Assembly: GCA_039923455.1 (NCBI GenBank)
Contig: JBDTCS010000250.1
Span: 1-19,848 of the forward strand
Reading direction: 5' to 3'
Length of the DNA: 19,848 nt
From: JBDTCS01 sp039923455
GTDB lineage: Bacteria > Bacteroidota > Ignavibacteria > Palsa-1295
Part shown: piece after piece, positions 1-7,063 of the stretch
Numbering within the stretch: position 1 is the first letter of the stretch
Layout: the number at the start of each line of letters is the position of its first letter
Made by a program: the position numbers and the translations under genes
Notes under the pieces: model-generated
Database searches by the model: none
What the model was told of the DNA's origin: nothing
Seen by the model: only the letters and a program-made list of their open reading frames with translations

Positions 1-38
1 GGCGGTCTTCGCGTCGACAATGTGTTCTAGATAGTCAG

Positions 39-175
39 GCTCCGTAGGTACGAAATATTTTCCGTTCGATATTATCGCAACCGGTTAATATTTCGCTCCT
101 ACGAAGCCTTGGATTATTTGGTTCTGCCACCGCCGGTTAAAACCGGCGGCTACAGATATTTCGCTCCGCTGGAGC
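39..175. repeat. Cluster of REP-like inverted repeats
   Basis: Three copies of a roughly 21-bp motif, whose core reads GTAGGAGCGAAATATT, lie close together. One is on the plus strand at 39-59 and two are on the minus strand at 87-107 and 155-175. The 39-59 and 87-107 copies form inverted-repeat arms matching at 18 of 21 positions by eye. Between the second and third copies is a perfect 9-bp hairpin, CCGCCGGTT at 130-138 with AACCGGCGG at 141-149. This arrangement of a short conserved motif next to a GC-rich hairpin, in inverted pairs in an intergenic space, resembles REP/BIME-type elements. A shortened relative may lie at 8823-8835. No transposase is present in the window. Confidence 0.6.
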
Positions 176-513
176 GGGTGTCGATAGGCTGTGGATTGGC
201 CGGTGGAAAAATTTCCGTTCGGATTTTGGGCGGAATCAATAAGCGGGTTGGTCAAAAGTTGATATTTTGAAACATGGGGTTCGGTTGGATCGTTTAAAGA
301 AAAAGAAAACGCTCGTTCGGGTTATTCCTCCTCTCTCCGACAAGTAAAATCTGGGTTATCCGCGGCCTCGGGAAATCTTGACAGTTTTCCAAATCCGCGA
401 TGTTTTGGATTTTTGGGCTCTAATTCATCATTTATAGTAGTCGGGGGGAACAGAACATAGCCCAAAAGTTTTACCGTGAGGCACTCTTTGGGGTATTTGC
501 TCTTTGGATGCAT

Positions 514-581
514 CTCTCGGGTCAAATTTTGATCCGAATCTTCGGTTGACCTGTCGTCCCAAAGTGTTCGCTACCCGAGAG
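514..581 (+). promoter_or_regulatory. Inverted repeat in the secD leader
   Basis: CTCTCGGGT at 514-522 is the exact reverse complement of ACCCGAGAG at 573-581, giving a 9-bp stem around a 50-nt loop. An alternative shorter pairing, GGTCAA at 520-525 with TTGACC at 546-551, overlaps the left arm, so the two structures would be mutually exclusive. A 13-codon reading frame (ATG at 509, stop at 548-550) runs through the left arm. The geometry is compatible with a leader structure controlling secD, but no function is shown, and the region could simply be another repeat. Confidence 0.3.
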
Positions 582-644
582 CGCGCATTATGGATTATAG
601 CTCATCCCCACCGATCTGACACCAGTAGATTTTATAGACCTTAA

Positions 645-2693
645 GTGAAAAAGAACCGCGTAAAGATTGCTATCATTCTGTCCTGTATTGCTCTTGCAAT
701 TTGGGCACTGCTCCCGACGTATCAATCCCAAAAGTACAAGTCCGAACTGGATGGCTTTGGCCCCTCGGCTAAAGATTCCGCCGCTCGTGTCAAGTTCCTT
801 TTGGATAATGGTGAGAGCATGAAGGACGCCAACGCGAAAGCGATCAAGCTCGGTCTCGATCTTCGCGGTGGTATCTACGTCACGATGGAAGTCGACGTGC
901 TCAAGTTCATCGAAGAGCAAGCGATTCAAAAAGACGATGCGTTGACGCAAGTGCTTGCGCTCACAGCCAAAGACGAAGCAACGACCGAGAATCCGATCGT
1001 GCCACTGTTCATGCAGCACTTCAAAGAGATCGCAACTCCAAAAGGCAAGTCGCTCGCAAATTATTTTTACTTCAATGGTGTGAGCGATGACGCTCAGATC
1101 CAGGCGCAATTGCAAAAGGGTGCCGACGAAGCCGTTGATCGCGCGATCGAGATCATTCGTAATCGTATCGATCAATACGGCCTCACGGAGCCAACGATTC
1201 AAAAGCAAGGCAACCGTAGAATTATCATCGAGCTCCCGGGCGTGGGTGATCCAACACAAGTGCATCAGCTTTTGGAAGGCACCGCACAGCTGGAATTCCG
1301 CCTCGTGAAAAATGGCGAGATCGTACAGCGTGTGCTCGATAAGATCGACAAACAGCTCTCGGGTGATTCATCAATCGCACTCGCGACTCCGGATACCTCA
1401 AAGGTTGGTAACACCGCCGTTGATTCTGCAGCCAAGAACGGTGCCTCCATCGCGCAAGGCAAAGCCGATAGCACGAAGAAGAATGCAAAGAAGCCATCGA
1501 AAGCAATGGCCTCTGTAGATTCGGCGAAGAAAGACACAACCGCGAAATCGACAGCCAAACTTTCTCCTACCGATTCCGCTCATCGCGCCGATAGCGTTGC
1601 CTACGCAGGCCTGAACGACACACAGCGTGCCGCAAAGTTTACGAAGGAACATCCGTTCTCCGCGATCATCGCAAAGGGTCAGCAAAAGGGCGGAAAGTTT
1701 TTTGTAACGGAAGTGGATCGTAAGCGCGTCAAAGAAATTCTGAATCGCAAAGATATCAAGCCGCTCTATTCCGATGAGATGAGCTTCATGTTCAGCCGTC
1801 CGATCAAGAACGCGACAGATAATTTTTACGAAGTCTATTTCTTAAACGACAAACCGGAATTGACCGGAAAGGTTATCACGGACGCACGTGCCGATATCAG
1901 TCCGACCGATGGTCGTCCTGAGGTTACGATGCAAATGGATGACGACGGCGCGAAAGAGTGGAAGCGCATCACGGGTGCGAACATCAAAAAGCAAATCGCA
2001 ATTGTTCTGGATAGCGTGGTCTATTCAGCGCCGGTTGTTAATGGTGTGATTCCGAATGGAAACTCGCAGATCTCCGGATCGGGCACGATGGATGAAGCAA
2101 ATCTTCTCAAGATCGTTCTCAAAGCGGGTTCGTTGCCAGCACCGGTAAAGATTATTCAGGAACAAGTTGTCGGACCATCACTCGGAGCTGACTCGATCAG
2201 CAAAGGTACGTGGTCGATCATCTGGAGCTTCCTCGTCGTGATTATGTTTATGGCGATGTACTACATGACGGGCGGCTTTGTCGCTGACGTTGCCGTGCTT
2301 GTCAACTTGCTCTTTACGCTCGCGGTGCTCGCAACATTTGGTGCGACGCTGACACTGCCGGGTATGGCGGGACTTGTGCTAACAGTCGGTATCGCGGTTG
2401 ACGCGAACGTTCTGATCTACGAGCGTATTCGTGAAGAGCTTGCGCTTGGCAAATCGCTGAAGCTCGCGATCGATGATGGATATCGTCGAGCGTTCGCGCC
2501 GATTTTCGATGGTCACTTGACTGCATTTTTCTCGGGCGTTATTCTGTACTCGTTTGGTACGGGAACCGTGCAAGGATTTGCGGTGACGCTGATGGTTGGT
2601 ATTGCAGCTTCGCTGTTTACGGCAATCGTTATCACGCGTGTCATCTTTGATATCTTGCTCGAGCGCACACCGAACATCATTAAGTTCGGCTAA
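645..2693 (+). CDS. secD: Protein translocase subunit SecD
   Basis: This is the larger half of the SecDF complex, an inner-membrane RND-family partner of SecYEG that uses the proton gradient to pull exported proteins across. There is an N-terminal membrane helix (about residues 6-24), the family motif LGLDLRGG at 69-76, a large periplasmic domain, the segment LPAPVKIIQEQVVGPSLG at 497-514, and five C-terminal helices with VDANVLIYERIREE at 585-598. That motif contains the conserved Asp586 of the proton path. The start is GTG at 645: an in-frame TAA at 642-644 lies directly before it, so no longer product is possible, and a later start would lose the first helix. No clear ribosome binding site is visible. 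At 682 residues it exceeds the E. coli protein (about 615), partly through a low-complexity Ala/Ser/Lys/Asp insertion at about 238-322. secF follows after 85 bases. Confidence 0.97.
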   Translation: MKKNRVKIAIILSCIALAIWALLPTYQSQKYKSELDGFGPSAKDSAARVKFLLDNGESMKDANAKAIKLGLDLRGGIYVTMEVDVLKFIEEQAIQKDDALTQVLALTAKDEATTENPIVPLFMQHFKEIATPKGKSLANYFYFNGVSDDAQIQAQLQKGADEAVDRAIEIIRNRIDQYGLTEPTIQKQGNRRIIIELPGVGDPTQVHQLLEGTAQLEFRLVKNGEIVQRVLDKIDKQLSGDSSIALATPDTSKVGNTAVDSAAKNGASIAQGKADSTKKNAKKPSKAMASVDSAKKDTTAKSTAKLSPTDSAHRADSVAYAGLNDTQRAAKFTKEHPFSAIIAKGQQKGGKFFVTEVDRKRVKEILNRKDIKPLYSDEMSFMFSRPIKNATDNFYEVYFLNDKPELTGKVITDARADISPTDGRPEVTMQMDDDGAKEWKRITGANIKKQIAIVLDSVVYSAPVVNGVIPNGNSQISGSGTMDEANLLKIVLKAGSLPAPVKIIQEQVVGPSLGADSISKGTWSIIWSFLVVIMFMAMYYMTGGFVADVAVLVNLLFTLAVLATFGATLTLPGMAGLVLTVGIAVDANVLIYERIREELALGKSLKLAIDDGYRRAFAPIFDGHLTAFFSGVILYSFGTGTVQGFAVTLMVGIAASLFTAIVITRVIFDILLERTPNIIKFG

Positions 2694-2778
2694 AACAAGT
2701 TTGTGGTTGCGCGCTTCGCACAGTAAAAATTGCGAGCGCACTTTGAACGTCAGAAAGAATTTTATTTATTAGCATCCC

Positions 2779-3780
2779 ATGCATTTTTTTCGTAAGACCA
2801 ACATTGATTTCATCGGCAAGCGCCGGACGTACTACATCGTATCTACGTTCATCACGGTAGCCGGTATCGTTTGGGCACTTGCCCGCGGCGTTGAGTTCGG
2901 AATTGATTTTGCAGGCGGCACCGAGGTGCAGTTGCAATTTCAGAAGAATGTCGCGATCGCGCAGATCCGCACAGCACTTGATGAAGGTGGCTTTCGCGGT
3001 GCAGAAGTAAAGTACTACGGCAAAGATGAGGCTGGTGTGCTCATCCGTGTGCGTGAGGGTGCGCAAGGTGCATCTGCCGGTGCTCAGACGACGAAGCATG
3101 TGCTCGATGCCGTAGCGAAGGGAATTCCGAATGATCATGCGCAGCTCATGCAAGAGCAGCATATTGGTCCGAAGATCGGCGCGGAGTTGCAACAAAAAGC
3201 TTTCCTGGCGGTCTTCTTCACGTGTATCGTGATTCTGATTTATCTGACGTTCCGATTTAAGTTTGTCTATGGCTTCGGTGCGGTCGTTGCTATTGTGCAT
3301 GATGTGCTCGTCGCGTTCGCCTTTGCGGTGATCTGCAATAACATCGTGCCGTGGTTGAACCTGGAAATGAACTCGACGATGCTCGCAGCATTTTTGACGA
3401 TCGTCGGATTTTCGGTTAACGACACCGTTATCATCTTCGATCGTATTCGCGAAGATCAGAAAAAGTATAAGGGACGTCCGCTAAAGGAAGTCATGAATCG
3501 CGCCATCAACGAGACGCTTCCACGTACGATCATCACTTCGGGCACAGTGTTCCTGACGCTTATCGTACTCTTCATCTGGGGTGGTGAAGTGCTGAGAGGT
3601 TTTGCATTCACGATGCTTATCGGTGTTATCACCGGTACCTATTCTTCGATCTTCGTCGCATCGGCCATCGCGTATGATTGGTTGCACCGTGGGAAGACAG
3701 ATGAAGTGACATCGGATGCACGTGCTACGGCTCCGAAACAAGTTGCGAAAAAATCTTCCAAGGTTCCAGCGACAGCTTAA
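2779..3780 (+). CDS. secF: Protein translocase subunit SecF
   Basis: This is the smaller partner of SecD in the inner-membrane SecDF complex that assists late steps of preprotein translocation. It is 333 residues long, normal for the family. It shows a first helix near 17-35, the hallmark GIDFAGGT at 41-48, a short periplasmic domain, and five C-terminal helices. Diagnostic segments are VHDV at 173-176, GFSVNDTVIIFDRIRE at 210-225 with the conserved Asp215, and TLPRTIITSGT at 246-256. The C-terminal tail (about 305-333) is Lys/Ala/Thr-rich and probably cytoplasmic. The ATG at 2779 begins MHFFRKTNIDF, a usual SecF opening, but lacks an obvious Shine-Dalgarno sequence. The gene lies between secD and the STAS gene, all on the same strand, so co-transcription is likely. 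Confidence 0.97.
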   Translation: MHFFRKTNIDFIGKRRTYYIVSTFITVAGIVWALARGVEFGIDFAGGTEVQLQFQKNVAIAQIRTALDEGGFRGAEVKYYGKDEAGVLIRVREGAQGASAGAQTTKHVLDAVAKGIPNDHAQLMQEQHIGPKIGAELQQKAFLAVFFTCIVILIYLTFRFKFVYGFGAVVAIVHDVLVAFAFAVICNNIVPWLNLEMNSTMLAAFLTIVGFSVNDTVIIFDRIREDQKKYKGRPLKEVMNRAINETLPRTIITSGTVFLTLIVLFIWGGEVLRGFAFTMLIGVITGTYSSIFVASAIAYDWLHRGKTDEVTSDARATAPKQVAKKSSKVPATA

Positions 3781-3792
3781 GTCTGACACGCC

Positions 3793-4110
3793 ATGCAAGC
3801 AACCTTCGAGAGAAAGTCCGGTGCGCTACGCGTCACACTTCAGGGTGACCTGATCGGTGGCGCTGATGCGATGAGCTTTTCGCAGTCACTCAAAGAGTGG
3901 TTGACGAAATCGAGTGAATCGAAGCTCGAAGAGATCGCGATCAATGTTGCTGCTGTCGGATTCGTCAATAGCTCGGGACTTGGAATGTTGCTTGGTGCAC
4001 GTCAGAGTGCGACAGAAGCGCAAGCGAAATTTCGCATCGAAGCTCCGCAAGCGCAACTCAAGCATTTGCTTTCGATCACAAAACTTTCGGATCTGCTCGG
4101 AGTTGTCTGA
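3793..4110 (+). CDS. STAS-domain protein (anti-sigma factor antagonist-like)
   Basis: This 105-residue protein is a single STAS domain, the fold of SpoIIAA/RsbV anti-sigma factor antagonists. Its family signature is VGFVNSSGLGMLL at 55-67, where the usual phospho-acceptor loop DSSGLG reads NSSGLG (59-64). The Ser is kept but the preceding Asp is Asn. In known systems a serine kinase phosphorylates this loop to release an anti-sigma factor; which Ser (60 or 61) would be used here is an inference. It starts 12 bases after the secF stop, so it looks co-transcribed with secDF, and no kinase, phosphatase or sigma factor gene is in the window. Alternatively it could serve a lipid-transport or scaffold role, as other single STAS proteins do. 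The family assignment is firm; the partner is unknown. Confidence 0.85.
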   Translation: MQATFERKSGALRVTLQGDLIGGADAMSFSQSLKEWLTKSSESKLEEIAINVAAVGFVNSSGLGMLLGARQSATEAQAKFRIEAPQAQLKHLLSITKLSDLLGVV

Positions 4111-4133
4111 GCAGTATTTGGAATTTGTTTAGA

Positions 4134-4161
4134 TCGCTTGAGAAGTGAAGCACTTAAGCGA
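4134..4161 (+). terminator. Hairpin downstream of the STAS gene
   Basis: TCGCTT at 4134-4139 pairs with AAGCGA at 4156-4161, and AAGTG at 4143-4147 pairs with CACTT at 4151-4155, with a 3-nt bulge and an AAG loop. It lies 24 bases after the STAS stop codon. There is no T-run on the plus strand after it, so it is not a classical intrinsic terminator. It may mark the 3' end of the secDF transcript or protect it from degradation. Confidence 0.35.
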
Positions 4162-4237
4162 ACCAAAATAACAAGAACCAAAATATATAGCAGTTGTTTT
4201 AAGGCCGTCTCCCTTTACGATTAATCTTCGGCCTTCC

Positions 4238-4282
4238 GTGAGCTGTTTTGCAGTGAGCTATTTTCCAGTGCGCTGTGTATGT
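4238..4282. repeat. Three imperfect 15-bp direct repeats before purA
   Basis: GTGAGCTGTTTTGCA (4238-4252), GTGAGCTATTTTCCA (4253-4267) and GTGCGCTGTGTATGT (4268-4282) are consecutive head-to-tail units. The first two match at 13 of 15 positions and the third is more diverged. They end 65 bases before the purA start. A 7-bp inverted repeat, AAGGCCG (4201-4207) with CGGCCTT (4229-4235), lies just upstream. Spacing and position would suit a regulator binding site in the purA promoter region, but this could also be a decayed tandem duplication. Confidence 0.4.
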
Positions 4283-4347
4283 AATGCCGACAGCGGCCCG
4301 AAGCAATAGAGGAAGTCTCGCCTCGAATCGAAGTTTTTTTTTTACCC

Positions 4348-5670
4348 ATGTCAAACACCATCGTTCTTGGCGCCCAGTGGGGCGACGAAGGCAAGGGAAA
4401 GATCGTGGATTTACTTGCCCAGGATGTGGATATCGTTGCGCGCTATCAAGGCGGAGCAAACGCCGGCCACACGATCAAATTGCCCGACGGCCGTGAGTTC
4501 GTGCTGCATCTAATTCCGAGCGGCATTTTTCATCCGAATGTACAATGCGTAATCGGCAATGGAGTCGTCATCGATCCTGTTGCTCTGCGTGAAGAGATCA
4601 AGATGCTGAGCGCTGCGGGGATCGACGTGCGAGGCAGACTCTTCATTTCGCACAACGCGCATCTGATCATGCCATACCACAAAATGCTCGACGTCGCAAG
4701 CGAGCAACGCATGGCGAAAAGTCAGAACGGAATTCCTGTTGGCACGACGGGTCGTGGAATTGGTCCAGCCTACGAAGACAAAGTTGCTCGCAAGGGCATT
4801 CGCATCGTCGATCTTCTCGATCGTGCGACACTCGCCGAAAAGCTTCGCCTGAATATCACCGAAAAGAATTCGCTGCTCTCCAAGTTCTACGAATCGACAG
4901 AACTTTGTGACGTCGAAAAAATCATAAGTGAATATGAAGTCTTCGATCGTGAGATGGATTCGTATATCACTGATACGGCGCTTCTGCTGAACAAGGCGAT
5001 CAAGGCCGGTAAGAATTTGCTCGTAGAGGGTGCTCAGGCTGCGTTGCTCGATATTGATTTTGGAACCTACCCGTACGTCACATCGAGCAATCCAACCGCA
5101 GGCGGGGCTTGCACGGGGCTTGGAATTCCGCCGACGGCAATCGATAAGATTATCGGTGTCGTCAAGGCCTATTCGACTCGCGTAGGTAACGGCCCATTCC
5201 CGACAGAATTGCTCGACGAGACCGGAGACTTCCTCCGTGCCGCCGGACACGAATACGGAGCCACTACGGGCCGCCCAAGGCGCTGTGGTTGGATTGATGC
5301 GGTTGCACTCCGGTATGCTGTCATGATCAACGGAATCTCAAGCGTTGCGCTCACGAAGCTCGACGTCTTGTGCGGACTTCCGGAGGTCAAGCTTTGTGTT
5401 CGCTATGAACGCATGAGCGACGGCCGAGAACTGGAGAATTTCACGACAGATCTTCGCACCCTGGCCTCCATTCGACCGATCTATGAGTCGTTCGAAGGAT
5501 GGAGCACCGCCGATATCGCCGGAGCTACTCGCCGTGAAGATTTGCCAAAAAATGTTTTGACCTATCTGGCTGCTATCGAGCGCGAGATCGGTGCACCGCT
5601 CGATATCATTTCCATTGGCGCCGGACGTAGCGAAACGCTTACGCCAAGCGCACTAAGTATGGCGGGATAG
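4348..5670 (+). CDS. purA: Adenylosuccinate synthetase
   Basis: The enzyme joins IMP and aspartate, using GTP, to give adenylosuccinate, the first committed step from IMP to AMP; it is cytoplasmic. At 440 residues it is of usual length. The N-terminal GDEGKGK loop (12-18) and GGANAGHT (35-42) carry the catalytic Asp13 and His41. TTGRGIGPAY (133-142), EGAQAALLDIDFGTYPYVTS (227-246), ATTGRPRRCGW (305-315) and TKLDV (336-340) are the other family blocks for IMP, aspartate and GTP. No key residue appears to be missing. The ATG at 4348 gives MSNTIVLGAQWGDEG, the standard N-terminus; a T-run rather than a Shine-Dalgarno sequence precedes it. It stands alone, 237 bases after the secDF-STAS cluster, and probably has its own promoter in that gap. 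Confidence 0.97.
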   Translation: MSNTIVLGAQWGDEGKGKIVDLLAQDVDIVARYQGGANAGHTIKLPDGREFVLHLIPSGIFHPNVQCVIGNGVVIDPVALREEIKMLSAAGIDVRGRLFISHNAHLIMPYHKMLDVASEQRMAKSQNGIPVGTTGRGIGPAYEDKVARKGIRIVDLLDRATLAEKLRLNITEKNSLLSKFYESTELCDVEKIISEYEVFDREMDSYITDTALLLNKAIKAGKNLLVEGAQAALLDIDFGTYPYVTSSNPTAGGACTGLGIPPTAIDKIIGVVKAYSTRVGNGPFPTELLDETGDFLRAAGHEYGATTGRPRRCGWIDAVALRYAVMINGISSVALTKLDVLCGLPEVKLCVRYERMSDGRELENFTTDLRTLASIRPIYESFEGWSTADIAGATRREDLPKNVLTYLAAIEREIGAPLDIISIGAGRSETLTPSALSMAG

Positions 5671-5881
5671 TGCGCCTATCATGGGGAACCCGACATGCTT
5701 CGAAGTAGACAGGAACTAAGGAGCGTGTTGGTTTTGTCACACTCTCATTCCGGCGGGGTTAGCGGGTGATTTCAGACACCGAGCCAATGCACAAGTGAGT
5801 CCACTACGCCGAAAATTCGTAGATCGAGATCCTGATCGTCATGTTGTTTGAACGACCACACGGTACCGATATTATTAGAGG

Positions 5882-6988
5882 ATGATCCAATATATTTTAC
5901 GTCGGATATTGCTCTTTATTCCGACGCTGTTTCTTATCACTGTTATTAGTTTTGGCATTTCGCGCATGGCTCCCGGCGATCCGGCGGAGCTAAAATCGGG
6001 AGCTGGTTCCGAAGGCGCGCAACGTGGGAGCTCGCAGCTCAATGAGCAGATGATTAATCAGATTCGAATGCTTTGGCATTTGGATAAGCCGCTCTGGTAT
6101 TGGACATTGTTCACGAATGACAAAGACGCGGAGGGCCAACTCAAACCACTAACCGAGCGTCTGACTTTTCGATGGAACGGGCTCGAAAATCAATATCAAT
6201 TGTGGGTCGTCGATCTGGTGCATCTGAACTTCGGTAAGTCGTTTCAAGATCAGCGAGATGTGCTCGATAAGATTTTAGAGCGAGTACCAATCACGTTTGT
6301 ACTTTCCTTCGTCTCGATTTTTCTTGCGTATCTTATCGCAATTCCACTCGGTATTTATTCTGCGACACATCAAAACACTCGCACGGATAAAACGACGACC
6401 GTACTACTTTTTATTCTCTATTCGTTTCCATCGTTCTGGGTAGCAACGATGATGATTATCTTTTTCGGTGGTGGTGATTTCTTGAGCTGGTTTCCGAATG
6501 CGGGTCTGCATTCAATGGATTCCTCGCCAAACGATCCGTTCTTGTCGCAGGCACTCGATTATCTCTGGCATCTCGTGTTGCCGATCACGGCCTTGACCTA
6601 CGGAAGTTTTGCATATCTCTCCAGACAGATGCGCGGCTCGATGCTCGAAGTGATTCGACAGGATTACATTCGTACTGCACGTGCGAAAGGGCTTTCCGAA
6701 CGCGTTGTTGTCTATAAACATGCGTTACGTAATTCGCTGATACCGATCATCACGACACTCGCCGGCCTCTTGCCTGCGCTTGTTGGTGGTGCACTTATCA
6801 TCGAGACCATCTTTACGATTCCGGGCGTCGGACAGCTTGCGTTTCAAGCTCTAATGGCGCGAGACTATCCGCTTATCATGGCGGAGTTTACAATATCCGC
6901 AGTGCTTACACTTGTCGGTATTTTGATGGCGGATATTTTGTATTCGGTTGTCGACCCACGAATCGCATTTTCGAAACGAGCCGGCTAA
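5882..6988 (+). CDS. ABC transporter permease, DppB/OppB type
   Basis: This is an inner-membrane permease of the peptide/opine/nickel importer family. The N-terminus MIQYILRRILLFIPTLF is the classic opening of DppB-like proteins, followed by a first helix and a long periplasmic segment (about 35-135). About five more helices follow. The cytoplasmic EAA loop that contacts the ATPase is recognisable at 261-288 (DYIRTARAKGLSERV and on), and the protein ends with the usual VDPRI. At 368 residues it is longer than E. coli DppB (about 339), mainly through the first periplasmic segment. The ATG at 5882 directly abuts an AGAGG, too close to be a normal ribosome binding site. The DppC partner follows 75 bases later. 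No ATPase or substrate-binding gene is nearby, so the substrate cannot be inferred. Confidence 0.92.
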   Translation: MIQYILRRILLFIPTLFLITVISFGISRMAPGDPAELKSGAGSEGAQRGSSQLNEQMINQIRMLWHLDKPLWYWTLFTNDKDAEGQLKPLTERLTFRWNGLENQYQLWVVDLVHLNFGKSFQDQRDVLDKILERVPITFVLSFVSIFLAYLIAIPLGIYSATHQNTRTDKTTTVLLFILYSFPSFWVATMMIIFFGGGDFLSWFPNAGLHSMDSSPNDPFLSQALDYLWHLVLPITALTYGSFAYLSRQMRGSMLEVIRQDYIRTARAKGLSERVVVYKHALRNSLIPIITTLAGLLPALVGGALIIETIFTIPGVGQLAFQALMARDYPLIMAEFTISAVLTLVGILMADILYSVVDPRIAFSKRAG

Positions 6989-7063
6989 CGTTCAAGCGAC
7001 AAGCAAGCGGAACACAGAGTAAAAGATTTTAGAGCACAAAAGTTAAGCGTAATTTTTTTAGCA

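Larger units (their letters stand above)
1..644. other. Gene-poor region upstream of secD
   Basis: No convincing gene is seen in this stretch. All three forward frames hit stops within the first 60 bases, so at most the last few codons of an upstream gene could lie at the very left edge (frame 1 would read GGLRVDNVF, then TAG at 28-30); this is too short to identify. The region holds a cluster of inverted repeats (39-175) and, nearer secD, a long-range inverted repeat (514-522 with 573-581). A reverse-strand 67-codon ORF at 322-525 has no recognisable motif, is rich in Pro, Lys and Glu, and is probably chance. A TTGACA-like hexamer lies at 378-383 but has no good -10 partner, so I do not call a promoter. 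Confidence 0.6.

Noticed and set aside
39..175. CRISPR array
   Set aside because: Repeat copies alternate in orientation, spacing is irregular, only three copies are present, and there are no cas genes.
322..525. Reverse-strand ORF of 67 codons upstream of secD
   Set aside because: No recognisable motif, no ribosome binding site, odd composition, and it overlaps an inverted-repeat arm. More likely chance.
588..1265. Reverse-strand ORF of 225 codons opposite secD
   Set aside because: It lies wholly opposite a confident secD and matches no known family. It is an antisense shadow of biased codon use.
4201..4282. Purine riboswitch upstream of purA
   Set aside because: I could not find the three-helix purine aptamer core or its conserved loops here; only short repeats and one inverted repeat are seen.
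4510..5250. Reverse-strand ORF of 246 codons opposite purA
   Set aside because: It is antisense to conserved PurA blocks, with no recognisable motif.
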